Origin: Onchidella celtica
Lineage: Eukaryota; Mollusca; Gastropoda; Systellommatophora; Onchidiidae
NCBI GenBank assembly: GCA_963931925.1
Contig: OZ007579.1
Span: 51,589,619 to 51,653,618 of the forward strand
Length of the DNA: 64,000 bases
Direction of reading: 5' to 3'
In this document: one piece after another, positions 21,041 to 31,140 of the stretch
Layout: the number at the start of each line of letters is the position of its first letter
Numbering within the stretch: the stretch's first letter is position 1
Notes under the pieces: generated by a model
Seen by the model: only the letters and a program-made list of their open reading frames with translations
What the model was told of the DNA's origin: nothing
Databases searched by the model: none
Made by a program: the position numbers and the translations under genes

Positions 21041-21757
21041 TGGTCGCGGTATACCAGTCAGGGTGATGTGAAGTGGGCTTTCTTTAGGGCACCTTTTCTA
21101 GCCCCTTCCTCAGTTGAGGTGAGCAGTGCTATCCTTAAATAAGGCTGCTCAGCTACTGTGGGTGCTGCCTCCCCACGCCTCCACTTCAATCGACGATGAA
21201 GCGACCATAGCCCACAGCCACCAACGTGTAGGTCTGTGCTAACAGCTTCCAGTCTATCCAAACCTGCTGCCACCGCACTCGCCCATCGCCGTTGGAATTT
21301 TGAGAGGAAAGAAGACGAGACAAAGACGAAAGAAGACGAGGTGAGTGTTAAGACTGGCGCAAAGAATTTGTTTTTAGTGAGAAAGAGCTGCGCAAACATC
21401 AGACTCACTCTCTCGCCTGGACGCAACTTATCCAAGTGGCAAGACAGGGTCAAGACGACTGGAAATGTATCCAGGTGCAGGAGGATGCCAGAGGGACAGT
21501 CATATTGCCTGACCGGCTGCCTGTAGGCTACTCCACAGCCTCGCAGTCCCAACTGACTAGGGTGAAAGACCCAAACCAAAGAACACCAATACTGGTGGAT
21601 GCTCTGTGTCACGATATCCAGGCCAGAGTGACGGTATATTGCCATCTGCCCTATCAATCAACCACTGGCCTGCTGCCGCCAGCTTCGAAGCTGCGTCCGG
21701 GAAGTTTGCTCAATTCTTCGTCTGTGATTTAGGCAAACAAGCCTATGACCACACCGC
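21041..21757 (-). other. LINE B 5' region with a 199-codon open frame
   Basis: Between the LINE's 5' end and its endonuclease. A minus-strand frame of 199 codons (21657-21058) ends 18 bases before the endonuclease frame opens, in another register. It has no domain I recognise. It may be a decayed ORF1, the N-terminal part of a once continuous frame, or chance. GC-rich relative to the flank at 21,773 onward. Confidence 0.5.
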
Positions 21758-21772
21758 TACCACTGGTAAATA
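21758..21772. repeat. 15-bp target-site duplication of LINE B, right copy
   Basis: TACCACTGGTAAATA, identical to 8521-8535. It marks the 5' end of LINE B and thus shows the copy is full-length or nearly so. Its last six bases (TAAATA) are also the right flank of the older LINE A. Confidence 0.85.
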
Positions 21773-23230
21773 TAGCTTTAACAATCGACACGGCAATTCT
21801 AGAGCACTACATTTGACAAAAGTATTTGGTTTGGAGTAATAATTATTCTACCTATACTATATTGCGCTAAGGGGGCCGCGCGCACCATCCCGTTTCGCCT
21901 GCTGCACGGCGTGCAAATGCAGATTTTTGCTTGCTTTGCAGAGTTTACCTTGCTGCACGCCACGCGAAAGATTGCTTGCATTGAACGGGTGGTTAATTTT
22001 AACATAGTGCGCGCTGGGCCTAATGCGCAAGAAAACTGCATTGGACAAACGCTCGGTGTGCAAATGGGCCCAGCTTTGCCGTACATTTTGCTCTCCACGA
22101 TCGCATCATATTCCCATCCTTTAGGAACAGTTCTACTTGTATAGGCGTCCTTGTCATGGCTTTTATTTATTTTTTCTTTGGAAGGAGTTTCATATGGAGT
22201 ACACAGCTTCAGTTAGTTATTTTTTTGTTTGTTTGTTTTGTTCTGAGAGTTAATCACCCAACTGCATACTAACTATAAGAACACCGATCTAAAGGATTAA
22301 CTCACCAGAGGAGCCATATTCCCACCCCCACCCCCAACCCCAATCTGCGACCCCCCCCCCCCCCCCCCCGCCTCCCTTCCCTGCTGCACGATCGTTTCTA
22401 GAATCTCGTCCTTGTGGGGATTCACACCCACGCAGTTTGGGATTATTTCATTTATGTAAGAAAATCTGGCCATGAGACACTTTCGAATTTCTTCCTTCTT
22501 GGAGGCATAGTAAAGCTTCGGGATTTTCACAACATGAAAAATATAAAAAGAACAGACGGACTGCACGTGAGATGCTGGATACGATACCACAGAATAGCCG
22601 GGCCGTTTTGTGTGCACCGGTGTTCACCGCCACCATGAGGGAATGCGTGGCCAGTGTAAACAATCGCTTGTTTTACATAGTCGACTTGAAAGAATACTGA
22701 GTTTTGTTCATTGTCCAGCCATCGCCCTAGACCCAGAGAGAAGTCGCTTAATTATTTCATAATTGTTATTAGATTCCCCGCAGGAAACCTCCGGTCTTTT
22801 GGGATTGGGGGGGGGGGGGGTGTTAAATATGACAATCCCATTAATATGACAAAATTGTTTACCAGCGGAGATAAATCTAACAAGTAGCTCTACATTTTTA
22901 CATTAAGAATCGTGCGATCGCTGTCGGTTGAAAGGTAAAGCAGAAACAACATCAAACAACATGAAACAACAGCAACAACAACAACAATTAAAGAATTAGT
23001 ACAAGGCCACTAATGAAAATTATTATATATTAAATTTAAACATTAGAATAACCTGAGACACTCTTGTGAGTACTAGTTGTCATATCACCCTCACACACCC
23101 CCCCCCCCACCACACACACACCGGAAGCCCTCCAAAAGAAAAACAAAACCACAAAACCTGTCCTGTAAAAACCGACCCACGTCCTGAGGTCTTGAACTTT
23201 GCCCGCTACCTTATCTTATTATAAAAAAAA
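21773..23230. other. non-coding stretch, unresolved
   Basis: No supported gene. A GC-rich stretch at 21,865-22,060 with repeated TGCTGCACGGCGTGCAAATG-like and GCGCTGGGCCTAATGCGC text looks repeat-derived but matches nothing I recognise. Homopolymers: C19 at 22351-22369, G14 near 22806-22820, and C runs near 23100. A minus-strand frame at 22297-22617 reads plausibly for about 50 codons, but no start or splice site supports it. Confidence 0.35.
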
Positions 23231-23450
23231 ATAGTGGAGGGAGTAATTCATTGTCGTGCAATTTCGCCCCTTTTTTTTGCTCGACTCTACAGCCCAAGTG
23301 ACAGTTTCAAAAATTATAAAACTAATTTTCTTAAGTGTCAATAGTGGAGGGAGTAATTCATTGTCATGCAATTTCGCCCCTTTTTTTTGCTCGACTCTAC
23401 AGCCCAAGTGACAGTTTCAAAAATTATAAAACTAATTTTCTTAAGTGTCA
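23231..23450. repeat. near-identical tandem duplication, 110 bp x 2
   Basis: ATAGTGGAGGGAGTAATTCA starts both units (23231 and 23341). The second repeats the first to the base apart from one visible substitution (GTCGTGC versus GTCATGC). Each unit has an 8-T run before GCTCGACTCTAC. This is a very recent duplication or an assembly artefact. Confidence 0.9.
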
Positions 23451-24833
23451 ACTAATCCAGTCCAATCGCTTTTGTATCGACCAATTGTGTTGATTCAAGT
23501 TTCATGTATTTTTGAATAAAAGTTGTAAAAATGTACAATGCAATGATCTTTGCTTTGGCTCCCTGTAGTAAGCCCATCGCACCAGAAACGGTGTTAGTAC
23601 GCGTGCTCTTCCGTGCGCACAATTTCCCTATCAGAAATGGGTGCGTAGTGCTCTGGAGCGCATGGAGTGAGACTGTCGAATATGGGAAGTTTTGTAGACC
23701 AAAGAGTGAGAGAGAGAAAGAGAGAATGGTGGGTTCACAGGTTTATCCCGGATAATGCCGGGAACTTCATCTAGTGTGTAAAAAAAAAAAAAGAAAGTAA
23801 AATTTTAAGCATTAAAGAAAAAAAGCGCACCCGGTAGCCTATACTTTGGGCTTTTTTTGTTCTTGTTTTGTTGAATTCTTAATGTAAGATGAACACATAA
23901 TTTAATCTCCATGACCAAAAATTAACGATAGAGGCAGCACAGCCGAACACTGGCTGATGTAAAGAAACTTACGCAGCTTCAGCAAACCATAATAGAGCTA
24001 GAGGGTGAGCATGTACGCACCTTATTATTATTATTATCATTATTAAATATTTGATAGGAAATTAGCTCGTAGGTACAAAAACTGCCACTGTCTAAAGCCT
24101 AAGAGTGATTTGAAAACAAAGTGGTTTGTCTTTTGTAACATGTTAATGACGAAAAAAACAACAACTTAGTAACAAAAAGTGTATTAAATATGTTTGCCTA
24201 AACACGTTAAAATATGTTTGCCTAAACACGTTAAAATATGTTTGCCTAAACACGTTAAAATATGAAGAAGGAGAAAAAGGAAAGTTTTTCCCTCTCCGTG
24301 TCTCTTTCTTGCCGGATTCTAAATTTGTTCCAAGACTTAGAAATATTTTGCCATTAACTGGCTTAGGTCTTACCACAGCCAGAGAGCATAGCTTTACATC
24401 TTAATCTAGCGGATTTGTTTACATTCCAACCCGGGGATTTAGTTTACATCTTAATCCAGGGAATATAATTCATATCCTAATCCAGGGGGGGGGGGGGGAT
24501 ATAATTAACATTCTAATCCAGGGGATTTATTCTACAACCTAATCGAGATCCTCCCATTGGATTTGTACAATGTCACCAGGGACGCAAAACCAACATTTAC
24601 GAAATGCCGTTTAGCACAGGTTCACAAATGTTGGTGAAATCATTATTCTCTCTTCGCATGGTTGGCGAGAAGGAGGTGCTTGATTTTTTTCAGCAACAGC
24701 CTGTCGGCCCTGTCAAACAGAACCAAACTTCTTGACTGCAGCATTAGTACTCTATTACATGGAAGCACTTGCCTTTGTTAACCACTGGGAATTCGATAGA
24801 TGACGAAGCGCCTGTGTCTAATAATTGTATCGG
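23451..24833. other. non-coding flank with small tandem repeats
   Basis: No supported gene. Contains a TTTATCCCGGATAATGCCGGGA hairpin near 23,742 related to the 4.5-kb minisatellite motif, a TTA microsatellite near 24,025, and the 24-bp triplicate at 24,187. It also has a locally repeated TTTACATCTTAATC(C)AGGG phrase at ~24,415-24,540 (four decayed copies) and a G run at 24486-24499. Confidence 0.5.
24187..24260. repeat. 24-bp tandem repeat, three copies
   Basis: AATATGTTTGCCTAAACACG plus TTAA repeats exactly with a period of 24 (TATG at 24189, 24213, 24237). Because 24 is a multiple of three, it produces a repeated peptide in one frame, which I regard as a shadow. Confidence 0.95.
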
Positions 24834-25190
24834 GGTAAACGTGCAGTATCGCGACATATGTTGTTTACATCCATGGCGGCCGTTCCACAGTCCGAGTGAA
24901 AACAATACATAGCTACCCCGGCGGCTCACCCTGATATGTCAATCTGACTACTGCCCAGACGAACATCGGCCTACGGCCTCGATGATACAAACTGACTAGA
25001 CCCTCACGTCGTTACATATCAATCTGACAATGGACTAATATAGCCTAGGTAAGTGCGCCTGGGCAGTAGTCAGATTGACATCAGGCCACTCAGGGTGAGC
25101 CGCCGGGGTAGCTATGTATTGTTTTCACTCGGACTATGGAACGGCCGCCATGAATGTAAACAACATATGTCGCGATACTGCACGTTTACC
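24834..25190. mobile_element. MITE with ~126-bp terminal inverted repeats and 8-bp TSD
   Basis: The element begins GGTAAACGTGCAGTATCGCG and ends with its reverse complement. The two arms (24834-24959, 25056-25190) match for about 126 bases with two substitutions and one 9-base insertion in the right arm. They are separated by a ~96-base centre. TGTATCGG lies directly on both outer edges (24826-24833, 25191-25198), an 8-bp target duplication. Long inverted repeats with an 8-bp duplication fit a non-autonomous hAT- or Merlin-like DNA transposon. The GG terminus is unusual for hAT. It sits ~560 bases upstream of the kinesin start codon. Confidence 0.85.
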
Positions 25191-25198
25191 TGTATCGG

Positions 25199-25748
25199 TT
25201 TCGTTGTGTGGTGAAAAGATAAATATAGCTTCTGTTGCTTACAGTTTATTCATTACATTTTCTTCTTCTTCTTCTTCTTCTTCTTCTCAAGGAGTTGATT
25301 CGTCTATTTACTCAGACGATTCCTCAACTGCACCATGTGCGACTCGACGCCACTGCTCTGAGGCTAAAACAATAAAAATTTTCGGTCACTGGCCTCAAGC
25401 CTGCCTAAGATAAGAACAGTCATTTGATTTTTTTAGGGAGGCAACCCCAGTCTTATTCTGCCGAGGCAAAAATAAACATTATTATTGCCCATGATAATGT
25501 TCGACACGAAAAAATCGATACCCGTGGAACTCTTCGAAGTATATTTTTACCGGAAGATGATTCATCCCCAGCGCCCGGATGCTGTATAACTAAACATCAA
25601 AGATGGCGCCGTTAGGAACTATCCTCAGGTGTCCTTAGCATTTGAGATGGAATCCTGACTATTCGTGATGGATATATAGTGCACAGTACATTTGGGATAA
25701 TTTTAATCATTGTGTTTTATAGCATTCTCACCATTCTAGTGATTTAAA
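25199..25748 (+). promoter_or_regulatory. upstream/5' UTR region of the KIF13-like gene
   Basis: The 550 bases before the kinesin ATG. They include a (TTC)n microsatellite at 25261-25287 and a CAAAGATGGCGCCGTTAG segment at 25597-25614, which resembles a YY1-type AAGATGGCG element found near many metazoan starts. No TATA box is evident in a position I can assign, and the transcription start is not determinable from sequence alone. Confidence 0.35.
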
Positions 25749-25800
25749 ATGTCGGACAAAGTTCAGGTGGCCGTGAGAGTTCGGCCAGTGAACAAACGGG
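25749..25800 (+). CDS. Kif13: KIF13-like kinesin-3, coding exon 1
   Basis: ATG at 25749 opens MSDKVQVAVRVRPVNKR and reaches a GTAAGC donor at 25801, leaving one base (phase 1). VAVRVRP is the first strand of the kinesin motor domain. MSD(T)KVKVAVRVRPMNRR is how vertebrate KIF13A and KIF13B begin, and exon 1 ends at the same point in that family. KIF13 proteins are plus-end-directed kinesin-3 motors that carry vesicles on microtubules through a C-terminal cargo region. Only the extreme N-terminus lies in this window. Joined to exon 2 the split codon is GAG (E), giving NKRE as in the family. Confidence 0.9.
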
Positions 25801-26015
25801 GTAAGCCAGTTTAGCCACTTGTCTGCATACAGTGTGTTGCAATGCAGAATCGATTTGAGTGAGAGCTGTCTATTGTTACTTTAATACAAAACGTCAATAG
25901 ATGTAGATGTAGCTACAAATTTTAGTTGCATCAATTTGTGCATTTCATATGGTCATTGGCAGGGATCAGTGGCTTGTCCCGTTGCTTTCTTCTCACTGTC
26001 TCCTTCTATCATTCA

Positions 26016-26105
<90 letters not shown>

Positions 26106-27271
26106 ACGAGAACTGCATCATTTCCAATACTCGTATATCATTACATGTCAATAGTGACATGTAAGGCAGTGTCAAAATCTACATTCTGCATTTTGCAGTA
26201 TAAATAACTTTGCCAATGTGTTGTCAAGGTTGTCTTCAGAGTAGAGATTGGGTAATGTTTTTTTTTTTTTTATATATCATTATATGTAGGCCTAACGGGG
26301 CAACTTCAGGCTGAAAATAGTTTTTTAATGTCACTTAAAACGTGTTTTCCCATCTTTTAAATTATGCATTTTTCTCATCTCAAGTTGATGATTTTTAAGA
26401 ATGGAAGTTTTGTTATTCAGTTGTCAATCAATTTGTTCGAAATCAAATGCTTGAAAACTCATTGTAATGGCTTTCTCTGTGGTAATTTTAAGTGGCTGAT
26501 AATCCAGCCCTAGATCTAGGTGCTTAGTTCTGGATCCAGAGAGAGGAACGAATTATACATATATTGCAAGATCTCATGAACGCTTTGTATTTAATGTTAT
26601 GTAAAAAGGTAAAATTCATTCATGCTTCTGAAGTTCTACAAATCATAAAAATCAATTTATGCTTTTGAAGGCCTAGATCCGTGAATTTGCTCTTGGTCAG
26701 GTTAATGCAAAATGCAATGCAAATTTTTATTTTTTTAAAAGCTGTTCTACAGCCCATTAATAGTTAAAACGTAGGCTATTATTTTTTAAATTTAAAATTA
26801 ATTTATGTCATCACCATGGTCAGGTGATAGATCAAGTTGAGACAAAACTAAATGCAGGGCAGAATTTAGTAATAAGAATTTTAAGTGAAAGAACCATGAA
26901 TGGGTGTTTCATTTTAAAGTTCTATGACAGCATAGAATCAGATAGTCACAGCGAAGGTGGTGGGTTATGATCTCATCCAAGGCATTCATTTAAAAGCATG
27001 TAACTTGCTAGTTTGTTTTGTGTAGATTTCTTTGCTAATTTTCTCTGAGTGCATCTTTTGTCTAGTGTATGTCCTAAAATTTATAAATCCCATTATTTGA
27101 TTAGCCTGTATTTTTCTATCTGTTTCATTTAATTGAGTTTGGAGTTAGTGATTATACTGTTATTAATTGATGTGTGATTAGAAAATGAATACAGTTAGGA
27201 TAGATGCATTAAAGTACATGAGATCAATTTAAGTTGTTACATAATTCTCCCAACTCTCTGTCTTCATTCAG
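25801..27271 (+). other. KIF13-like intron 1
   Basis: A GT-AG intron of 1471 bases, phase 1, with a pyrimidine-rich acceptor (CTCTGTCTTCATTCAG). It contains a long (TC)n microsatellite at 26012-26098 and a T run at 26,259. No genes are seen inside it. Confidence 0.85.
26012..26098. repeat. (TC)n microsatellite
   Basis: An almost uninterrupted run of TC dinucleotides, about 43 repeats. All three frames are open through it and give Ser-Leu repeats, which are not genes. Confidence 0.97.
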
Positions 27272-27344
27272 AGCGGGATTTGAGCACAAAATGTGTTGTG
27301 GATATGGAAGCAAACCAGACTGTTTTACAGCCATTAAAAGATGG
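27272..27344 (+). CDS. Kif13: KIF13-like kinesin-3, coding exon 2
   Basis: Preceded by ...TTCATTCAG and followed by GTGAGT. In the frame set by exon 1 it reads (E)RDL followed by STKCVVDMEANQTVLQPLK and DG, leaving two bases (phase 2). TKCVV-ME-NQTVL is the kinesin-3 KIF13 segment immediately after the first motor strand. KIF1 and KIF16 have different text here, so KIF13 is the best fit, though the A or B paralogue cannot be told. The next exon should begin before KVFA(F/Y)D-x-CFWSMD. I could not find that motif in the remaining 36.6 kb, so intron 2 very probably runs past the window. Confidence 0.9.
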
Positions 27345-30150
27345 GTGAGTAATTAATGATGAGTGTGCATGCATGAATCATATTTATTAGTAAGACAGAA
27401 GGAAAGTATGTGGATTACAGTTTGTCGACTATCAGGAAAACTGCCGTATGTCAAAATCACTACTTTCCAGGAGAAGCAAGAAAGTCTGATTCCTGTTACA
27501 ATTACATACATGTGTGTCCTACAGAAGAACTATTTATTCCAGACTGATTCCTGGCGGTAATGGGAAACAGCTATCATCTTGTAACCTAGCTAATTAAATT
27601 GGCAGGGTAAAGAATCTAATTTAATAATGGGATAAAATTCAATTATTGAAAATTTGATATAGGACAGAAGTTTTCCTGTATGGGTGATAATGTGTGAATG
27701 AGCATGAAATATATGTTTTTTTCTGTTGTAGTTGAAATGGCGTGGTCTTTGTTTTTGGAGGATCACTGCCCCTGGCATTTGCACCTGGATTGAATTGGCG
27801 TCTTCTTTAGAGAATACTTCCATGTTCTATACTTTATTAACTGTTCTGTCCGGAGGCATTTTCAGTGTTTGTCAACAGTACCTAAATGTACGGGTCTTTT
27901 TAAAAATTCTCTAATCCGTTTACTTTCTTATCAGCCTTTTCAGTAGCCTGAAGAAAAATTTTACTACTTTATGAAATAACAAAAGGATGGAGCTGATTGT
28001 AAACGAGTCTTTAAATGAGTTGCCACCTTTGAATTCAGATTTCCTGAAATATTAACTAAAGACCAGAAATGTGTTTGTCTCAAAACTGAACAAAAAGAAA
28101 GGCAGATCTAACCTTGTCCTGTTTTGTGAGAAAAGATATTTATCTAAATTTATCATCAATGGTGTTGGGATCAGAATATACTCAATCTGAAAACGGTATC
28201 TGGAACAATTTTTTACATATTAAATTATTATATATTATATATTCAGAACTGGACTTTTCTGACAAGACTTGTAGTGTTCATTGTCATTTGGGTTTTTACA
28301 TGTATATTTACATTATTTTTGTAATTATATTAATTGTCTAGTAAGAAGACAGGCACTGTTTCTCTTTCTCTTTTTTTGAGTCTTTTATTATGTGTGTATT
28401 TAATTCTGCTTTTGAATGACAATAATGTTATAAATGGTAATATTTCGTAATTAACTAGATAATCTAACTGTGAGTATCATTATGATTACGCCGCTCCACC
28501 CTTTTCTTTCACCTTTTTCCTTCTTCTTCCCCTCCCTCCCGCCTCCCGGAACAGTGTTCTTTACGTCAGTTTAGAGATCTCAAAGAGTGATTTTGAAGGA
28601 CTTTTTTTTTTGTTTTGTTTCTTGTGATGAGAAGATAATGATAGATCAAGGGAGGATTTACTGATGCCGTCATTTCCATCCCTCGTCCTTTGATTTGACG
28701 GCAAGCCCAACCCTTTCATTAGGGGCTGTATTTCTGTGGCGGGGCCCGAGACTTGTCAGCACACTTGACGGAGGCTTTTCATTTTGTTCTTCTGTCTAAC
28801 GACCGTCGACCGAGCGAGAGCGGATTTCACTCATTCTCCTGGCGTGCCCACTGCACATTCACAAACCTTTAATCATAAATATACGGCTGGAGAAGGCCGT
28901 AACTATTAAAAGATCGCATCGACTTTATGACCCATATATTTCCCATACAACCTTCTTTGCCATAAATTGCTTTAATTTTATATGTATGTGGCTTAAAAAA
29001 AAAAAAAATTACTCTTCTATTTTTGAGAGGTTTTAAAGAGCATAGGGCGGAGTGACTCCAGCTGCAAGCAGCAAGTACAGTCCCCCTTGTAGGTCATCTT
29101 CAGTGTTGGTTAAACTAAACCTTGTACAAATTCACTGAACTTGTATGGGATCAGTTTACATGACCCGATACTCCGTGTCCGAGGGCTACTTGGGCTAGAA
29201 AGCGAAGAGTGACTCGATCTCTTACTGGGTGAATTTGATGTGTGGGTGCATGGCCTTTTTGTAGGTCAAGGCGTTGGATGCCCGCAGGACATTCGTGGTG
29301 TATGTGTGGGGGGGGGGGCATATTGATGTGCTTCTTTGACCCCCCACCCCGGCACCATCTGTGTGAACTTGTATTTAGTAGCTCACACCCCACAGACCAG
29401 CAAGCTTACATAGGGCCGTGTCCGCCCGGACCCGCGGCAGAGCAGACACATCATATATTTATGGCGTCAGTAATCAGACCACGCGTTTCATTACACAATT
29501 ACAATCATGTCGCTGACGTTGCTGGGATTAAAAGTCCTCCGCTATTCCCCGACACCCCCCCCCCCCCCGGCCTAAAAAAAAAACAAACCAATAGACAACC
29601 AACAAGTCGTGCCGTGCCATTGACCGTTATGCAAAAGTGCTGCCGGATCAAGTATAAATACAGAATGCCTTCTCTCAAATCGATCAGGTTTCCAAGAACA
29701 ATTGTAAACCATGTTTTGATGTTCTGTCCACAATCGAACAAGAGTGAGGTGACAACAGAGGAGCGGCGTGACCCAGTTTCAGTCCTGCTTGCTCGAGAGG
29801 TTCATTATTTGGATTTGTCGAAGATCTGCCGTACCATATGCTGTTACCCAAACATGCTCCACTCCGTCAAGAGCTCTTTATCAGTACGATGTTTTGATGA
29901 CCCTCTTCTCTTTAGGGAGGCTTTGTGTGGACACTGTACATCAGCCTTTCAGACCCGTTTATTGCTATCTTTAGAAATCATTTCTGCCAGTTTCCCAACC
30001 TTGTCTGTTACTGTAGCTCAGACTGAAAATATAGGACTTGAAAACAACTGTCAGGCAGGAAACCTTTATCGTGCATATTCAGATTGAAAGAAGAGAGATG
30101 GTGTATAAAATACAGGCAAAATATTGCAAAAACCAGGGAAGTAAAAGCTT

Positions 30151-30196
30151 GGCAAAAAGAAACAGTTGTATGTAGCAAAGTTTCGCGTAAGAAATA
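30151..30196 (+). repeat. dispersed repeat arm related to 51541-51698
   Basis: GGCAAAAAGAAACAGTTGTA, then TGTAGCAAAG and a TCGCGTAAGA segment. This matches the reverse complement of the right arm of the inverted repeat at 51638-51698 with a few differences. It is the single-arm counterpart of that fold-back sequence. Confidence 0.65.
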
Positions 30197-31079
30197 GTAC
30201 CCAAACTTAACAATGAAACGCAAACTAAAAGGGGAGACGTGCTTCTCTGCTGCTTTACAAGCAAGAACTCGCAACAAAGTAAACGCATTCATTTAATATG
30301 TTCTAGTTAGATTCCACATGTTTCATATTCTGTTTTTTTTTATTTTTTTATTGTTTGATTGTTTTATCAGTTCAAATTTCCAATTTTTTTTTCTGTGGTT
30401 TTTTCTTTTTCTTCCTTGAAGGAGGCTGTTTGCGAAATATCGGTCATTTTCTGTCTTCCCGTTCAGTATACCTTTCCTTGTGTTGAGAGAAATGTTTTTT
30501 TTAGGCCTCCTATTAAGTTTGCTTTGGTGTGTACGATCTTATGTCGTATACGCTGGAGCCAGCGAAGGAAGAGGAAAAGTGGACCGGGGCGGGTATTTGT
30601 TGTTATATAGAAAGAAATTAGGTGTCAGAATGTACCCGAGTCTAGTGTAGCAGTTGTTGTTATCGTTATTCAGCGCAGACCTATTATTAACTGTTTCAGT
30701 GTGGGCATTCATTAAAAGCTGATGACAGTGTGTCGTTGTGACTTCAGAACTGCGCAGTTCAAAATGCACTTAGCTGGTGAATGTTTAACGCAGTGTGTGT
30801 ACCTGCTTGGCCAGGTATATAAATTGAATACCCTGAATTGACGTGGGCTGCAGTTTTCACACTGGCCTGTGTAGCAGGTCATTGTGAACTTGTGTCACGA
30901 TGCGCGTCATATCTGATAGTTTAGTCATATACGCTGATATAACTGGATTGCATTACGCATTTTTATCGGTAGGGTGGAGAGACGCAGTGCATTACTAAGC
31001 TGCTCGGGGGTCGTTGACTGAACGTCATGTATGTAAACAAAGGTCTTGCAGCTGCCGGTAGTACCTTTCACGTGTGGTC

Positions 31080-31140
31080 GCAGTTGTCGTAGGGTTAGAG
31101 TGTCCACCTACGGTCGGAATGTCATGTTTGGGACCGGGTT
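31080..31140 (+). repeat. possible tRNA-derived SINE fragment
   Basis: Contains GTAGGGTTAGAGTGTCCACC, then TACGGTCGGAATGTCATG and a GGGACCGGGTTCTGA stretch. The arrangement resembles an A box, anticodon arm and B box of a tRNA-derived SINE head. The B box is imperfect and no 3' end could be traced. Confidence 0.3.

Larger units (their letters stand above)
8536..21757 (-). mobile_element. LINE copy B, full-length EN-RT LINE split by two LTR insertions
   Basis: A non-LTR retrotransposon read right to left. It has a 5' region (21757-21041), an AP-like endonuclease, a reverse transcriptase, a C-terminal tail with a C2H2 finger, a 3' UTR and an (ATT)n tail. Removing the LTR element (10503-18397 plus one 5-bp duplication) and the solo LTR (8775-10004 plus 5 bp) leaves about 4.1 kb, a normal full-length size. 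It belongs to the widespread family often annotated in animal genomes as 'craniofacial development protein 2-like' or 'endonuclease-reverse transcriptase'. I place it as RTE-like, with the clade uncertain. It is dead: it has a frameshift between EN and RT, two LTR insertions and a lost stop codon. Confidence 0.9.

Noticed and set aside
22297-22663. Minus-strand frames with a plausible-looking charged segment (SKKEEIRKCLMARFSYINE)
   Set aside because: It reads like protein for ~50 residues, but there is no supported start, acceptor or donor, and it runs into a poly-G tract. Kept only as a weak possibility.
25926-26207. Three overlapping Ser/Leu-rich open frames
   Set aside because: They are translations of a (TC)n microsatellite in intron 1.
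29242-30087. 281-codon open frame in intron 2
   Set aside because: No domain, codon pattern or splice context. It crosses a poly-C run and appears to be chance.
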